Shown: positions 25,199 to 34,802 of the stretch, one piece after another
Numbering within the stretch: position 1 is the first letter of the stretch
Layout of the letters: each line of letters starts with the position of its first letter
From: Cupriavidus nantongensis
GTDB taxonomy: Bacteria > Pseudomonadota > Gammaproteobacteria > Burkholderiales > Burkholderiaceae
Direction: 5' to 3'
Length of the DNA: 64,000 bases
NCBI RefSeq assembly: GCF_001598055.1
Contig: NZ_CP014844.1
Span: 2,472,967-2,536,966 of the forward strand
Made by a program: the position numbers and the translations under genes
Notes under the pieces: generated by a model
What the model saw: only the letters and a program-made list of their open reading frames with translations
Told to the model about the DNA's origin: nothing
Database searches by the model: none

Positions 25199-26257
25199 AT
25201 GTCCATTCGTTCTGCCGCCCCCGCGCTCGCTGCTGCACTACTGTTCGGAGCAAGTACGCCGCTGGCCAAAACCCTGACGGGTTCTGTCTCGCCACTGTTG
25301 CTAGCGGGCCTGTTGTATCTGGGGAGCGGTTTGGGTCTAGGTGGATACCTGCTTCTAAGACGGCTTGCTCGGAAGCCTGCTAACCAGCCGCCATCGCAAC
25401 CGCCAATCCCACGTCACGAGATTCCATGGCTGTTGGGAGCGATCCTGGCTGGCGGCGTTGCTGGTCCGGCGCTTCTGATGACCGGCCTTGTCGTCACGAA
25501 CGCCGCCTCTGCCTCGCTCCTGTTGAACGTCGAAGGCGTCTTCACCGCGCTTATCGCCTGGATTGTGTTCAAAGAGAATGCCGACCGGCAAATCGTGCTC
25601 GGCATGATCGCCATCGTTGCCGGAGGCGTCCTGCTGTCCTGGCAACCAGAGGCCGCCGCCTTGTCCCCGGGTGCGCTGCTTATCGTCGCAGCCTGCGGAT
25701 GCTGGGCAATCGACAACAACCTTACCCGCAAGGTGTCATCGAATGACGCCGTCCTGATCGCGTGCCTGAAGGGCTTGGTGGCAGGTGCATGCAATACCGG
25801 ATTCGCACTGGCAGCCGGCGCCAAGCTGTCGGCCGGACTACCGCTGGCATCGGCGCTGCTGATCGGATTCGTTGGCTATGGTGTGAGCTTGGCGCTGTTT
25901 GTGATCGCGCTTCGCCACCTTGGTACCGCCAGGACGGGGGCTTACTTCTCGGTGGCACCACTGTTTGGCGTGGCGATCTCTTTCGCGTTATGGCCGGAGA
26001 TACCCAGTGTCCTGTTTTGGCTTGCTGCAGCGCTGATGGCGTTAGGCGTGTGGCTGCATCTGCGGGAACGGCACGAGCATGAGCATATCCACGAGGCGAT
26101 GGAACACACCCATGCCCACCGCCACGACGAACATCACCAGCATGAGCATGATTTTCCGTGGGACGGGTTGGAGCCGCACACGCATGCCCACAGGCATGCC
26201 CCGATAGTTCACAAGCATCCTCACTATCCGGATATTCATCACAGACATTCGCACTGA
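25199..26257 (+). CDS. EamA/DMT-family transporter with a histidine-rich C-terminal tail
   Basis: A 352-residue inner-membrane protein with about ten transmembrane helices in two EamA repeats (LLFGASTPLAKTL; LNVEGVFTALIAWIVFKE; GTARTGAYFSVAPLFGV). The last 55 or so residues form a soluble tail with more than twenty histidines (HEHEHIHEAMEHTHAHRH and similar), strongly suggesting metal binding. DMT proteins export small metabolites or metals. The tail and the metal-resistance setting favour metal-linked transport, which is inferred. It stands alone between two small-gene groups. Confidence 0.82.
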   Translation: MSIRSAAPALAAALLFGASTPLAKTLTGSVSPLLLAGLLYLGSGLGLGGYLLLRRLARKPANQPPSQPPIPRHEIPWLLGAILAGGVAGPALLMTGLVVTNAASASLLLNVEGVFTALIAWIVFKENADRQIVLGMIAIVAGGVLLSWQPEAAALSPGALLIVAACGCWAIDNNLTRKVSSNDAVLIACLKGLVAGACNTGFALAAGAKLSAGLPLASALLIGFVGYGVSLALFVIALRHLGTARTGAYFSVAPLFGVAISFALWPEIPSVLFWLAAALMALGVWLHLRERHEHEHIHEAMEHTHAHRHDEHHQHEHDFPWDGLEPHTHAHRHAPIVHKHPHYPDIHHRHSH

Positions 26258-26284
26258 AGTGGCCGAGATGAATACCGTTCTTAC

Positions 26285-26392
26285 CTAGGCTTCTTCTGCG
26301 ATCAGGAACCTTTTGGGGTTCTTGCCAAGCCATGCCGGTTGGCGACCACGGCCGGACCAAGTCTTTTCTTTTGACACGATCATCAGGGGCGC
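26285..26392 (-). pseudogene. H-NS C-terminal domain remnant
   Basis: The minus strand reads KTWSGRGRQPAWLGKNPKRF then LIAEEA and a stop. This is the H-NS-family DNA-binding motif (TWSGRGRxPxW). A stop codon lies 12 codons upstream of the motif (26393-26395), so the oligomerisation domain is missing. It is a fragment, or possibly a very short DNA-binding peptide from the internal ATG at 26383. Confidence 0.65.
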
Positions 26393-26997
26393 TCAATCCA
26401 ATAGGAAAGCCTCAATGTAATGCCACTTGAATTCAAGGAAAATTGGGCCAGGAGGATCAACGTGAAGCAATGACCGATAATAAGTGAGAGAAGATGCTGC
26501 GCTGACTTTTTCGGGTCATTAGGATCCACTATGGTGGAAGCCGGAGGCATCCCTTGGCTGGCTCGCTGGCGGGCCCGTCAAAGCTGGCTGCCGCTGACTA
26601 TCCTTTGATGTCGTGCGAGCCACATTGTCGAACGAAGTCCACTCTCGGATTTGCCCTACCCTCGGGAGGCATCTTGGACGGTGAGGTCTGTGTGCAGGAC
26701 AGCATCAGCTCTTCCATCAAGTTTGCGAAAAGTCCCTCACAGCCGCGGCGTGGCCATAGCTTCGAGCGGAATCGCTCGGCAGGCTGGCGACCACTGGTGC
26801 GAAAGCCGCGCTGCGATGCAGCACAGTCTTAACTTGCTTCCGGCAAAAAATCAGTTTAAGGTGGCCCCTCGGTGTGCGCGTCCTGCGTGTCCCTGACACC
26901 GGCGAGTCCATTTCCATTCCCCTCATCCTTCGTGGAGTTCGATCCACGGACCAGCTATCGTAGGTTCCATTTTCCGACCCCGGCAAAGGAGGCCACC
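26393..26997. other. intergenic region without a supportable gene
   Basis: About 600 bases between the H-NS remnant and the next small gene. Open frames on both strands have no recognisable features or ribosome-binding sites. Only AAGGAGG at about 26987, which belongs to the gene at 26998, stands out. Confidence 0.4.
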
Positions 26998-27198
26998 ATG
27001 CTAAGTTCGCACGAAATCGCTGCGCTACTCTTGCTTGGCGATGCGCACGATATCGATGATCTCGAACCTGATCAATTGGACGGCTTGCTAGCCCACAAGC
27101 TGGTCACGATGGAACACGGGCATGATAGTGGCAGTGCTTATCCTCGCCTGACCAGCCAAGGACACTCGATGCTCGAAGCCGTCCGCAGCATTCGATAA
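26998..27198 (+). CDS. small acidic hypothetical protein
   Basis: A 66-residue protein with an excellent ribosome-binding site (AAAGGAGG, 6 bases before ATG 26998). The sequence MLSSHEIAALLLLGDAHD, then LEPDQLDGLLAHKLVTMEH and LTSQGHSMLEAV, has the helix-helix-wing pattern of a minimal winged helix, so it may bind DNA. I recognise no family. The strong ribosome-binding site and absence of overlap support it as real. Confidence 0.65.
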   Translation: MLSSHEIAALLLLGDAHDIDDLEPDQLDGLLAHKLVTMEHGHDSGSAYPRLTSQGHSMLEAVRSIR

Positions 27199-27615
27199 GG
27201 GCTTGGTTTTACCGCCGCGCCCCGGCAACCCAACCCCCACGTACGTCTGGGCCCTCTGGACGGCGGTAGTCTGACGCCGTTGCTCATCCTCAATTCCCGT
27301 CCAATGGCCTACCTCCTCGCTTGGGCCGCGCACGCCATCTTTCGCGCGGACGGACTATCAATTCATGATATGTGGCAGTGATTTCCGACAAAAGTGGGTT
27401 GACCCGTCTCTATCGGATTGATTGCCGCTAATGCGGGAATGCGTTAGGCAGTCGCTTCGCAGGCATTAGCTGCGGGCGAGGTCAGGCGTAGACCTGGGGC
27501 GTGGCGCACCAGTTAGAATACTCTTGCGTCTGGCCCCGATGCCCTGCCCTGTCCGGCGGGTGCCTTCCGAACGTCCTTTCTTTCCTGATGCTTCGACCCT
27601 AGCTCTTTCGCCAGC

Positions 27616-27903
27616 ATGCCTCCTGCCCTTCTCCAGGATTCCGACACCCAACTGTTGCGCGAGCGCGCCGAGACGATCCTATGGATCAAGACGCAAATGG
27701 CCAGATATGGCCTGCATCTGGCCGACCTGCAGAACGCAGGCTGCTTTTCTGAAGGAGCGTCGCTCGCCAATGCCTCCGCCCGTCCGATTTGCTTCCGAGA
27801 CGCTTATGGCCACGCGTGGGATGGTCACGGCGATCTGCCGGACTGGCTGCAGCGCGCCGTGAACGCTGGCCAGTCGATCGAGCATTTTCGTGTAAAGCCA
27901 TAG
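27616..27903 (+). CDS. H-NS-like small DNA-binding protein (intact homologue of 7482-7723)
   Basis: A 95-residue protein. Its N-terminal helix (ERAETILWIKTQMARYGLHLADLQNAGCF) and C-terminal CFRDAYGHAWDGHG-DLPDWLQ match, segment by segment, the frameshifted gene at 7482. The C-terminal AWDGHGxxPxW is a variant of the H-NS AT-hook-like motif (TWxGRGxxPxW). H-NS-type proteins silence transferred DNA. It probably acts on the island itself. It precedes a larger unknown gene by 100 bases. Confidence 0.72.
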   Translation: MPPALLQDSDTQLLRERAETILWIKTQMARYGLHLADLQNAGCFSEGASLANASARPICFRDAYGHAWDGHGDLPDWLQRAVNAGQSIEHFRVKP

Positions 27904-28003
27904 GATGCGCTTATCGCGGCTGTGATTGTCGGCATGACTTTGCGGACCAGCGCACCGCTTGCTTCACCTTGCATAGAAAGCCAAGAACAGTTCCCAGAAC
28001 TCC

Positions 28004-29005
28004 ATGCCAGTCGATACTTCTTCGAGAGCGATGCATTACGACCGTACAGGTGCGCAGCGAATCATCGAGGCTTACCGTGAGATCTTTCCTCGCATTACCC
28101 CGGAGTTAGCGAGCTACTGGGATACCGCGCGGACGCGTCCATGGTCATACCTAACGTCGGATTTCCATCGGGCAACGCTCGAAAAGTACGAGTCCTTCAG
28201 TACAACCGTGGAGAAACTCGATACCGAGGTGCAGAACGGCCGCGCCATATCGGCGCCGGCGCTGGCCGCCCGCATGGTAGCGCTCTGCAGGCAGCACGAC
28301 CTTGGCTTTAGCTTCGGCATCAGTCCCTGGACGGACCACGCTCTGCATCGCACTTACGGCAAAGCCCCGGTGCGCCGCCTGGTGATCATCGTGGGCCACG
28401 ACTGGTATCCGATCGTGCCCAAGCGTGAGGGTAAGCCACACAGGCTGAACTGGCCCATGCGGCAGGATGGCCTGCATCTCTTGCCAGACAACGACGAGTC
28501 CGTCGCAAGGCGCTATTTCGCCGCCGTGACCGAGCCCCTATTGTCCGGGAAACTGGGCACGCTCCTGTTCGTCAACATCTACCCGGACTACCGCGCGCCC
28601 GATGAACGCGTCACTGGCCCTGTGAAAGCGGGCTACGCTGGCTGTCTGAACGGCTTCGAGGCGTTACTGGCCGGTACGCGCCCGCATTACCACCCTGACG
28701 ACGTAACGATCATGTCCTGGGGAGACTCGCCCTGGCGACTGTTGAGACAACGCACGCGGGTCCACCGGCCGGGGGGAATCATGGCCATCACCGAGCAGTT
28801 AGCTGGCGGAATCCTGGAATTTCAATCCGGTGGCCACGCATATCAGTATCTGCCATTCGCCCATCCCAGCGAAGCACGCAATGCCCACATCGCCTTCCAT
28901 CTGGATCATCAACGTTTGGGGTTCGCGAGATTGGGATTTGGAAGCCCCATGGCCACCCCTGTGAATGGCTGTCTAAAACCGGCACTAAACGGCGGCGCGG
29001 CTTAA
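28004..29005 (+). CDS. hypothetical protein, unknown family
   Basis: A 333-residue soluble protein that I do not recognise. Visible features are LVIIVGHDWYPIVPKREG, LGTLLFVNIYPDYRAP and VTIMSWGDSPWRLLRQ, a strand-turn pattern compatible with an alpha/beta enzyme. No signal peptide or membrane helix is seen. The start is uncertain: ATG 28004 or ATG 28031 (MHYDRTG). It follows the H-NS-like gene and ends about 130 bases before the IS21 element, apparently intact. Confidence 0.6.
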   Translation: MPVDTSSRAMHYDRTGAQRIIEAYREIFPRITPELASYWDTARTRPWSYLTSDFHRATLEKYESFSTTVEKLDTEVQNGRAISAPALAARMVALCRQHDLGFSFGISPWTDHALHRTYGKAPVRRLVIIVGHDWYPIVPKREGKPHRLNWPMRQDGLHLLPDNDESVARRYFAAVTEPLLSGKLGTLLFVNIYPDYRAPDERVTGPVKAGYAGCLNGFEALLAGTRPHYHPDDVTIMSWGDSPWRLLRQRTRVHRPGGIMAITEQLAGGILEFQSGGHAYQYLPFAHPSEARNAHIAFHLDHQRLGFARLGFGSPMATPVNGCLKPALNGGAA

Positions 29006-29333
29006 AGATGCGGAGCAACTCCTGCATTGCAGGATTGTCTCGAGGTCTTCTGATTCGATATTGAAGGTGGCCACCGGGCGCGTCGGAGCGAGCCCGTAGG
29101 GCGAGTGCAGACGCGCCCGGTGATGGGCATTCCGCAAGGTGGTGACGTCGCAGTGGGGATGCGGTAAAAAGGTTGGCTTTACCGCCGAAAAGAAACAGGC
29201 ACGACACCGGTCCAAACCGCCAAGTTCATCCCGATGTCGTGCCCCACTCGTGCCAAGGGCGCGCGTGCCGAGCCAGTATGGCACGGCTCGTCCATCCCGT
29301 CGAGGCCGTTTCGGCATGACTGGGGGATCGCCG

Positions 29334-29774
29334 ATGCCGGCCACGGGCCGCCTCTTTGTGTGCGCCCATTGCCGGGCGCAGGTCGTTGTTTGCCGCCGCT
29401 GCGACCGCGGTCAGATCTACTGCAATGGCGGCTGCTCGCAAGCAGCGCGTCGCGCCAGCCTGCGCGAGGCCGCTCAGCGCTATCAACGCAGCCGCCGCGG
29501 CCGCTTGGCGCACGCGGAGCGGATGCGCCGCTACCGCTGTCGCCAAAAGAAAGTGACGCATCAGGGTTCCGCCGCGCAGGCCGCCGATGCTCTACTGCCG
29601 CTGACCTTGACGACGCCGGCCAGAGCACCGGCGCCCGCTGGCGCCTCAACACCGGTGCCTGAGCATTGCCACTTCTGCCGTTGCACATATTCGGGCTTTG
29701 TCCGCCTCGGACCACTGCGTCGTCGGGTCTTCCGTGATGTTCGTACGACTGACCGCACAGGACACGACCCATGA
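29334..29774 (+). CDS. Cys-rich accessory protein of the IS21-type element
   Basis: A 146-residue basic protein from ATG 29334 ([20 protein letters not shown]). It contains a zinc-ribbon-like set CAHC...CRRC...YCNGGC, a basic helix ([18 protein letters not shown]), and a second CHFCRC near the end. The stop overlaps the istA start (29771). Its position directly before istA and its DNA-binding character suggest that it assists or regulates transposition. It could also be read as a transposition regulator specific to this IS subgroup. Confidence 0.55.
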   Translation: MPATGRLFVCAHCRAQVVVCRRCDRGQIYCNGGCSQAARRASLREAAQRYQRSRRGRLAHAERMRRYRCRQKKVTHQGSAAQAADALLPLTLTTPARAPAPAGASTPVPEHCHFCRCTYSGFVRLGPLRRRVFRDVRTTDRTGHDP

Positions 29775-31273
29775 CCATTGGAGTAGAACTTGAAGCCCAG
29801 ATCCTGCGTTACTACCACGTCGAGAAATGGCGCGCCGGCACCATCGCGCGCCAGTTGCATGTGCACCGCGACACCGTCCAGCGTGTGCTGGCGCAGGCCG
29901 GCCTGCCCAGGATTGGCAGCGTGCAGCGGCCGTCGCAGATCGACGCCTACCTGCCATTCATCCATGAGACGTTGAAGAAGTTCCCGTCGCTCACGGCCAG
30001 CCGCCTGTATGCGATGGTGACCGAACGCGGCTACCGCGGGAGCCAGCACCACTTCCGGCACATGATCGCGCTGCACCGGCCGCGCCCACAGCCGGAAGCC
30101 TATCTGCGTCTGCGTACCTTGCCGGGCGAACAAGGGCAAGTCGATTGGGGTCACTTCGGCCATCTGCAGATCGGCCGCGCACGCCGGCCGCTGATGGCCT
30201 TCGTGATGGTGCTGTCATGGTCGCGGCAGATCTATCTGCGCTTCTACCTTGATGCACGCATGGACAGCTTCCTGGCCGGCCATGCCGGTGCCTTCGAAGC
30301 CTGGTCCGGCCTTCCCAGGGTCCTGCTCTACGACAACCTGAAGAGTGCCGTGCTGGAACGCCAGGGCGATGCGATCCGTTTCCATCCGACACTGCTCGCG
30401 TTCGCGGCGCATCACCGCTACGAGCCCCGGCCGGTTGCCGTCGCCCGTGGCAACGAGAAGGGGCGCGTCGAGCGCGCCATCCGCTATGTACGCGAGAGCT
30501 TCTTCGCCGGACGCACCGTGACCGACCTCGATGAGCTCAACGCCCAAGCCGCCCATTGGTGTGCGGGACTTGCGGCCGATCGTCCCTGCCGGGAAGAACC
30601 GACGATCAGCGTACGCGAGGCGTTCTCCCGCGAGCAGCCCAGCCTGCTCGCCTTGCCGGAGAATCCCTATCCATGCGAACTGCAACTGGCTGTCAAGGTC
30701 GGCAAGACACCGTATGTGCGCTTCGATCTGAATGACTACACGATCCCGCATACGCATGTGCGACGCACGCTCACGGTGCGGGCCAGTCCCCGGCAGGTAC
30801 GCATCCTCGATGGCACGGAACTGCTCGCCACTCATGAGCGCAGTTACGATCGCGGCGCGCAGATAGAGATTGCCGCGCACATCAATGCCTTGGTCGAACG
30901 CAAACGCGAAGCCCGCCACCATCGCGGACTTGACCATCTGGCTCGGGCGGCGCCGGCCAGCCAGGCGCTGCTGCAGCGCGCAGCGGAACGGGGCGGCAAT
31001 CTGGGCAACATCACCACCCACCTGCTGCGGCTGCTCGACCGCTATGGCGCCGCTGAATTGCAAGCGGCGATCGAGGAAATCCTCGCCAGCGATGCGGCGC
31101 CTCACCAGAATCCGGTGCGCCTGGCGCTGGAGCGCCGGCGCGAGGCGCGCCAGGCACCGCCGCCCGTGGGTATCCATCTACCTGAACACGTCCGGCACAA
31201 GGACAAGCTGGTGATACCCCACCGCCTCGACATCTACGATCAGCTCACGGGAGATGCCAATGAACACGCCTGA
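29771..31273 (+). CDS. istA: IS21-family transposase IstA
   Basis: A 500-residue transposase. An N-terminal helix-turn-helix ([21 protein letters not shown]) precedes an rve-type catalytic core: Asp in [11 protein letters not shown], Asp in [11 protein letters not shown] and Glu in [15 protein letters not shown]. IstA cuts and joins the element ends with help from IstB. The gene ends overlapping the istB start, as usual for the family. It appears intact. Confidence 0.93.
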   Translation: MTIGVELEAQILRYYHVEKWRAGTIARQLHVHRDTVQRVLAQAGLPRIGSVQRPSQIDAYLPFIHETLKKFPSLTASRLYAMVTERGYRGSQHHFRHMIALHRPRPQPEAYLRLRTLPGEQGQVDWGHFGHLQIGRARRPLMAFVMVLSWSRQIYLRFYLDARMDSFLAGHAGAFEAWSGLPRVLLYDNLKSAVLERQGDAIRFHPTLLAFAAHHRYEPRPVAVARGNEKGRVERAIRYVRESFFAGRTVTDLDELNAQAAHWCAGLAADRPCREEPTISVREAFSREQPSLLALPENPYPCELQLAVKVGKTPYVRFDLNDYTIPHTHVRRTLTVRASPRQVRILDGTELLATHERSYDRGAQIEIAAHINALVERKREARHHRGLDHLARAAPASQALLQRAAERGGNLGNITTHLLRLLDRYGAAELQAAIEEILASDAAPHQNPVRLALERRREARQAPPPVGIHLPEHVRHKDKLVIPHRLDIYDQLTGDANEHA

Positions 31274-32027
31274 GAACCTGCAAAGCCGTGCGAACGCCTT
31301 GCGCCTGCATGGGCTACTGGCACACTGGCCGGAGGTCGCCGACGCCGGCTGGGTGGCGCCGCTGCTGCAATGGGAAGAAGAGGAGCGCTCGCGCCGCTCG
31401 CTGGAGCGACGCATCCGGGATGCCCGACTGGGCAACTTCAAGCCCTTGTGCGACTTCGACTGGGCCTGGCCGACGCGCTGCGACCGGGCCGCCGTCGAAG
31501 AATTGATGTCGCTGGAGTTCGTCAAGGACTCGGCCAACGTCGTGCTGATCGGCCCGAACGGCGTCGGCAAATCGACCCTGGCGCTGAATCTGGCCTATCA
31601 GGCGCTCGTCCAAGGGCACACAGCGCTGTTCACCACCGCCGGCCAGATGCTCGGCGAGCTGGCCGCCCTCGACAGCGATTCGGCCTTGCGTCGACGCCTG
31701 CACCGCTATGCCTCGCCGGACGTTCTGGTCATCGACGAGGTCGGCTACCTGTCGTACTCGAACCGACATGCCGATCTGCTGTTCGAGCTCATCAGTCGCC
31801 GATATGGCGCCACCAGTACGGTGGTTACAACAAACAGACCATTCGCCGAATGGTCGGAGGTGTTCCCGAACGCCGCCTGCGTCGTCTCGCTGGTTGACCG
31901 ACTGGTGCATCGTGCCGAAGTCATCGCGATCGAGGGCGAGTCGTATCGCGTCAAGGAAGCGCGTGAGCGGGCCGATCAGCGAGCAAAGAAACGCAGCGTG
32001 GCCCGGGCGGAGAAAAAGCCATCATGA
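31254..32027 (+). CDS. istB: IS21-family helper ATPase IstB
   Basis: A 257-residue AAA+ ATPase. The IstB N-terminal segment is followed by Walker [10 protein letters not shown], Walker [11 protein letters not shown] and the sensor-like [11 protein letters not shown]. IstB binds target DNA and activates IstA. It overlaps istA by about 20 bases; ATG 31260 is an alternative start with GGGAG upstream. It appears intact. Confidence 0.93.
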   Translation: MPMNTPENLQSRANALRLHGLLAHWPEVADAGWVAPLLQWEEEERSRRSLERRIRDARLGNFKPLCDFDWAWPTRCDRAAVEELMSLEFVKDSANVVLIGPNGVGKSTLALNLAYQALVQGHTALFTTAGQMLGELAALDSDSALRRRLHRYASPDVLVIDEVGYLSYSNRHADLLFELISRRYGATSTVVTTNRPFAEWSEVFPNAACVVSLVDRLVHRAEVIAIEGESYRVKEARERADQRAKKRSVARAEKKPS

Positions 32028-32230
32028 CGCATCTGCACCTGCCTTCAGGAATCACCAACGGGCTGGACTTCCTGATCCCAGACAACTGGTCCCCAGAACA
32101 GGCCCTCGCCGTCGTCGAACTCATCGACGATCTACGCGAGCGAATCTGCGCGCACTACCAGCTCGCACTGCATGACCTGCTGCGTGAGCAGCGCTCGCTC
32201 TCCGAGAAAAGCCTCGACGATCCGTTCTAG
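32024..32230 (+). CDS. small third gene of the IS21-type element
   Basis: A 68-residue protein starting in an ATGA overlap with the istB stop, so translationally coupled. The sequence LDFLIPDNWSPEQALAVVEL, then IDDLRERICAHYQ, suggests two or three helices. I know no function. Its coupling to istB suggests a role in transposition control. Confidence 0.6.
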   Translation: MTHLHLPSGITNGLDFLIPDNWSPEQALAVVELIDDLRERICAHYQLALHDLLREQRSLSEKSLDDPF

Positions 32231-32248
32231 CCTGCACCATCCAACCCA

Positions 32249-32282
32249 AACAGCAAGGGGCCGCATGCGGCCCCTTGCTGTT
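32249..32282. terminator. 34-bp perfect palindrome, probable terminator of the IS21 operon
   Basis: AACAGCAAGGGGCCGCA and its exact reverse complement abut with no loop (32249-32282), 19 bases after the small gene's stop. A strong GC hairpin at this position would end transcription leaving the element. It has only a short T-run, so the mechanism is uncertain. Confidence 0.65.
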
Positions 32283-32341
32283 GACCTTCTGACCCAACCA
32301 TACGCCGCCATTTACTGTCGCTTTTACACCGCCGTCAACAC

Positions 32342-32530
32342 CACCGTCCCCGCGACCCCTACACCGACGGCGGACGCGCCGCAGTCAACGACATTTACGC
32401 CGGCGGTGCACGCATCGACAAGCGCGACGTGTTCACCGACGGCGCACGCCTCGGCCAGCGTGACGTATTTACCGACGGCTCGCGTATTGGGCCGCGTGAT
32501 GTGTTCACCGATGGCGCACGCGGAATTTGA
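32342..32530 (+). pseudogene. 3' part of a tandem-repeat protein gene (RDVFTDGAR repeats), cut by IS21
   Basis: The frame ending at TGA 32528-32530 reads successive 11-residue units: RDPYTDGGR, NDIYAGGARIDK, RDVFTDGARLGQ, RDVFTDGSRIGP, RDVFTDGARGI. The repeat unit is (R)DVFTDGARxGx. Its start is missing: IS21 ends at about 32340, directly before the first unit. I recall similar repeat proteins being secreted and metal-induced in Cupriavidus, but no function is established. A strong terminator follows at 32641. Confidence 0.65.
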
Positions 32531-32640
32531 CGCAAGCCGTCCCTGAAACTCAGACCGACCTCTGTGGGGGAGCCAGGCACCCGTCAGTTGCTTGGCTCTT
32601 GGTGCTCTTTCGCTTTATCCCGATGGCGAAAGCTTCCGAA

Positions 32641-32671
32641 GCTTGCCCTCCCCGGAGGGCAAGCTTTTTTT
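32641..32671 (+). terminator. Rho-independent terminator (plus strand)
   Basis: An 11-bp stem GCTTGCCCTCC/GGAGGGCAAGC with a CC loop is followed by seven T residues. It probably terminated the repeat-protein gene upstream. Confidence 0.85.
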
Positions 32672-32782
32672 CCCTCCATCGGCGTCAATCCGGTGCCGTT
32701 CATGATGCGGTGGCGCGTGCTACAACTTCCCATCGCCTCGTGTATTGCTAAGCGGCAGAACCGACGCCAATGACGATGAAAA

Positions 32783-32805
32783 AGGCCCCGCATTGTGCGG
32801 GGCCT
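32783..32805 (-). terminator. Rho-independent terminator of the czc regulatory genes
   Basis: The stem AGGCCCCGC/GCGGGGCCT, with loop ATTGT, is followed on the minus strand by five T residues, 24 bases after the czcE stop. It marks the end of the czc transcripts. Confidence 0.85.
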
Positions 32806-32828
32806 GTAGTTCACCGGTTCAGCAACGT

Positions 32829-33230
32829 TCAGCCACCTGTGAAGAGGTCGCTTCTATCAATATAGACGCGCACGCCAGCGCTACCCGGCAGATCCGGCAT
32901 CAACAAGCCAAGGTCCACACTCGTATCCCTGACCATCTGGGCGAAGGTCCATGCGACGATCTTCTCGCCGGCCCGAAACGCCACCGTCTCGCCAGAGTCC
33001 ACGTTGACATACCGCATCCCTGGCTTCACGTCGATAATGCGACTGGCCTGAGATTGGCCGGCTGGATCGCCATACAAGGTCGCGTGACGCTTCGCCATCG
33101 CCTGCGCCGTCGCCGTCGACGCAGGCACGCCCGGTTTCAACCCGGTCATTTCCAAAGCATACGAAGCCGACATCCCACCCAACAGCAACGCCGCAAACAG
33201 CAAGGCGTGTTTCTTCGTTTTCATAGTCAT
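32829..33230 (-). CDS. czcE: CzcE-like periplasmic metal-binding protein
   Basis: A 133-residue protein with a signal peptide (KKHALLFAALLLGGMSASYA). The mature part, with AKRHATLYGDPAGQSQASR and VDSGETVAFRAGEKIVAWTF, matches the CzcE family, in which C. metallidurans CzcE binds copper in the periplasm and is needed for full cobalt/zinc/cadmium resistance. It is last in the czc order, after czcS, as in pMOL30. Either of two close ATG codons (33230, 33224) could start it. Confidence 0.85.
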   Translation of the reverse strand: MTMKTKKHALLFAALLLGGMSASYALEMTGLKPGVPASTATAQAMAKRHATLYGDPAGQSQASRIIDVKPGMRYVNVDSGETVAFRAGEKIVAWTFAQMVRDTSVDLGLLMPDLPGSAGVRVYIDRSDLFTGG

Positions 33231-33338
33231 CTCCTTTCTAGAGACTTCGTTGATCTATGAAAACGAGTGTATAAATTGTACGCATGCTGCAGCCTTGCCC
33301 GGCGATTACAAATAGGCAATCGGGCTCATTGCACCACT

Positions 33339-34802
33339 CTACCCAACGACTGGTCGGTCCTGACTCGGCCTACCCACCGAAACCCGCGCTGAGGCTTCAG
33401 CACCGTTGAGCGGGAAGCGCAATGTAAAGCGTGTCTTCCCATCCAAGCCGCTCACGGCTGACGCGTCGCCGCCATGGAGCTCCATGATCGACAGGACGAT
33501 GGCCAGGCCCAGCCCCGTGGACTGTGACGAGTTGGATCTCGCCCTATCCCCACGGAAGAACCGATCAAAGATGAGGGAAAGTTCCCGCTCCGGGATTGGG
33601 TCTCCAACGTTCGTGATGTCGATGCAACAATGTGCCGCTTCGCGGCGCACCACCAGATCTATCATCGAATTCGGCCACGCATGACGGACCGCATTTGACA
33701 GAACATTGTTGATCGCACGCTGGAACAGAATGGCATCAGCGACCAGGGTGGCATCCCCGCTTACCCTGATTACGACGCTTCGCTCCTCTGCAAGCACCGA
33801 AAAGTAGGCGGACAACTTGCGAAGTTCTGCATTCAACTGGAGTTCCGTCAACTCGAGCGCCACATTGGCACTGTCAGCTCGCGCGAGGAACAACATCGCA
33901 TCGATCATCCTCGCAAGTCGCTGGTATTCGACCAGGCTTTCCTCCACCAAGGCGACATACTCGGGCCCGGTGCGGTCTCGTGACAAGGCGACCTCGGCAT
34001 GTCCAATGAGGTTGTTAAGCGGCGTGCGCAAATCATGGGCAAGATCGGCGGAGAACCGCGACAGCTTCTGATAACCATCCTCGAGGCGTTGCAGCATCGC
34101 ATTGAACGCAGAGGCGATATCACGCACTTCGGTGGGCTTGGGTGGCATGTCCACCCGGTAGCTCAGCCGTTCCACACTGATCCGGTTGATCTGCTTGATA
34201 AGTACGTGCGCCGGCTCCAGCTCACGGCGCGTAATGGCCGCCCCCACCAGGGCCGTCAATATCACACCGACGGTGGTACCAAGCACGAGCGTCGTCCGGA
34301 ATCGCGCAGTCACCTGCTTCCTGTCCTCGCCAGACTTCGCCACGAACACCGTCGCCCGCGTACCGTCTCGCCCCAACACCGCATCGGCGGACTGGAACAT
34401 GAGCGATGACTTTCCCGTGACCGCCGCTTGGTCAGTGCCTTCCAGCAATGCATCGTTGCCCGTGCGAAACAAAAGCCGGCCATCCAGCGCCGTGACGCGA
34501 ACGATGAGGTCCGAGTAACCTCGCACCAGATCATCGAAGCGATGCTGCGCCGCCGGGACGCCCTGCACCCCGTCCACCTCGCGCAAGAAATGCTCGACCT
34601 GTTCGAGTTTTCCCTTTACAACCTCATCGTCTCTGGCCTCGAGTTGCGCGGCGAGCGAGTAGTAAGCAAAGGCGCCCATGCTGGCCAGCGCGATAGACAG
34701 TACCAATGCAAAGAAGAGCCCAAGCCGCCTCGTCAGTGACAGCGGGGTTATCGAAGTCCCGGGCCTCATTCCGTCACCGGCCGCGCTCTGGGTCGAGGAC
34801 AT
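33339..34802 (-). CDS. czcS: heavy-metal sensor histidine kinase CzcS
   Basis: A 487-residue membrane kinase. Two transmembrane helices (about residues 27-49 and 172-192) bracket a periplasmic sensor domain. A HAMP linker is followed by the H-box [13 protein letters not shown] with phospho-acceptor His256, an N-box [12 protein letters not shown] and G-box [16 protein letters not shown]. It autophosphorylates in response to metal and passes phosphate to CzcR. It overlaps the 3' end of czcR, showing translational coupling. Confidence 0.93.
   Translation of the reverse strand: MSSTQSAAGDGMRPGTSITPLSLTRRLGLFFALVLSIALASMGAFAYYSLAAQLEARDDEVVKGKLEQVEHFLREVDGVQGVPAAQHRFDDLVRGYSDLIVRVTALDGRLLFRTGNDALLEGTDQAAVTGKSSLMFQSADAVLGRDGTRATVFVAKSGEDRKQVTARFRTTLVLGTTVGVILTALVGAAITRRELEPAHVLIKQINRISVERLSYRVDMPPKPTEVRDIASAFNAMLQRLEDGYQKLSRFSADLAHDLRTPLNNLIGHAEVALSRDRTGPEYVALVEESLVEYQRLARMIDAMLFLARADSANVALELTELQLNAELRKLSAYFSVLAEERSVVIRVSGDATLVADAILFQRAINNVLSNAVRHAWPNSMIDLVVRREAAHCCIDITNVGDPIPERELSLIFDRFFRGDRARSNSSQSTGLGLAIVLSIMELHGGDASAVSGLDGKTRFTLRFPLNGAEASARVSVGRPSQDRPVVG

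Larger units (their letters stand above)
29140..32340 (+). mobile_element. IS21-family insertion sequence
   Basis: The element contains istA, istB and two accessory frames. Its ends are estimated from related inverted sequences: TGGTGACG...GCGGTAAAAAGG near 29140, and on the other strand TGTTGACGG...GGTGTAAAAG starting at 32340. Internal AT-rich repeats resemble the multiple terminal repeats of the family. Its right end abuts a 5'-truncated repeat-protein gene (32342). No clear target duplication was seen. Confidence 0.65.

Noticed and set aside
26554..26896. Overlapping small plus-strand frames
   Set aside because: No ribosome-binding sites, atypical composition, no recognisable similarity.
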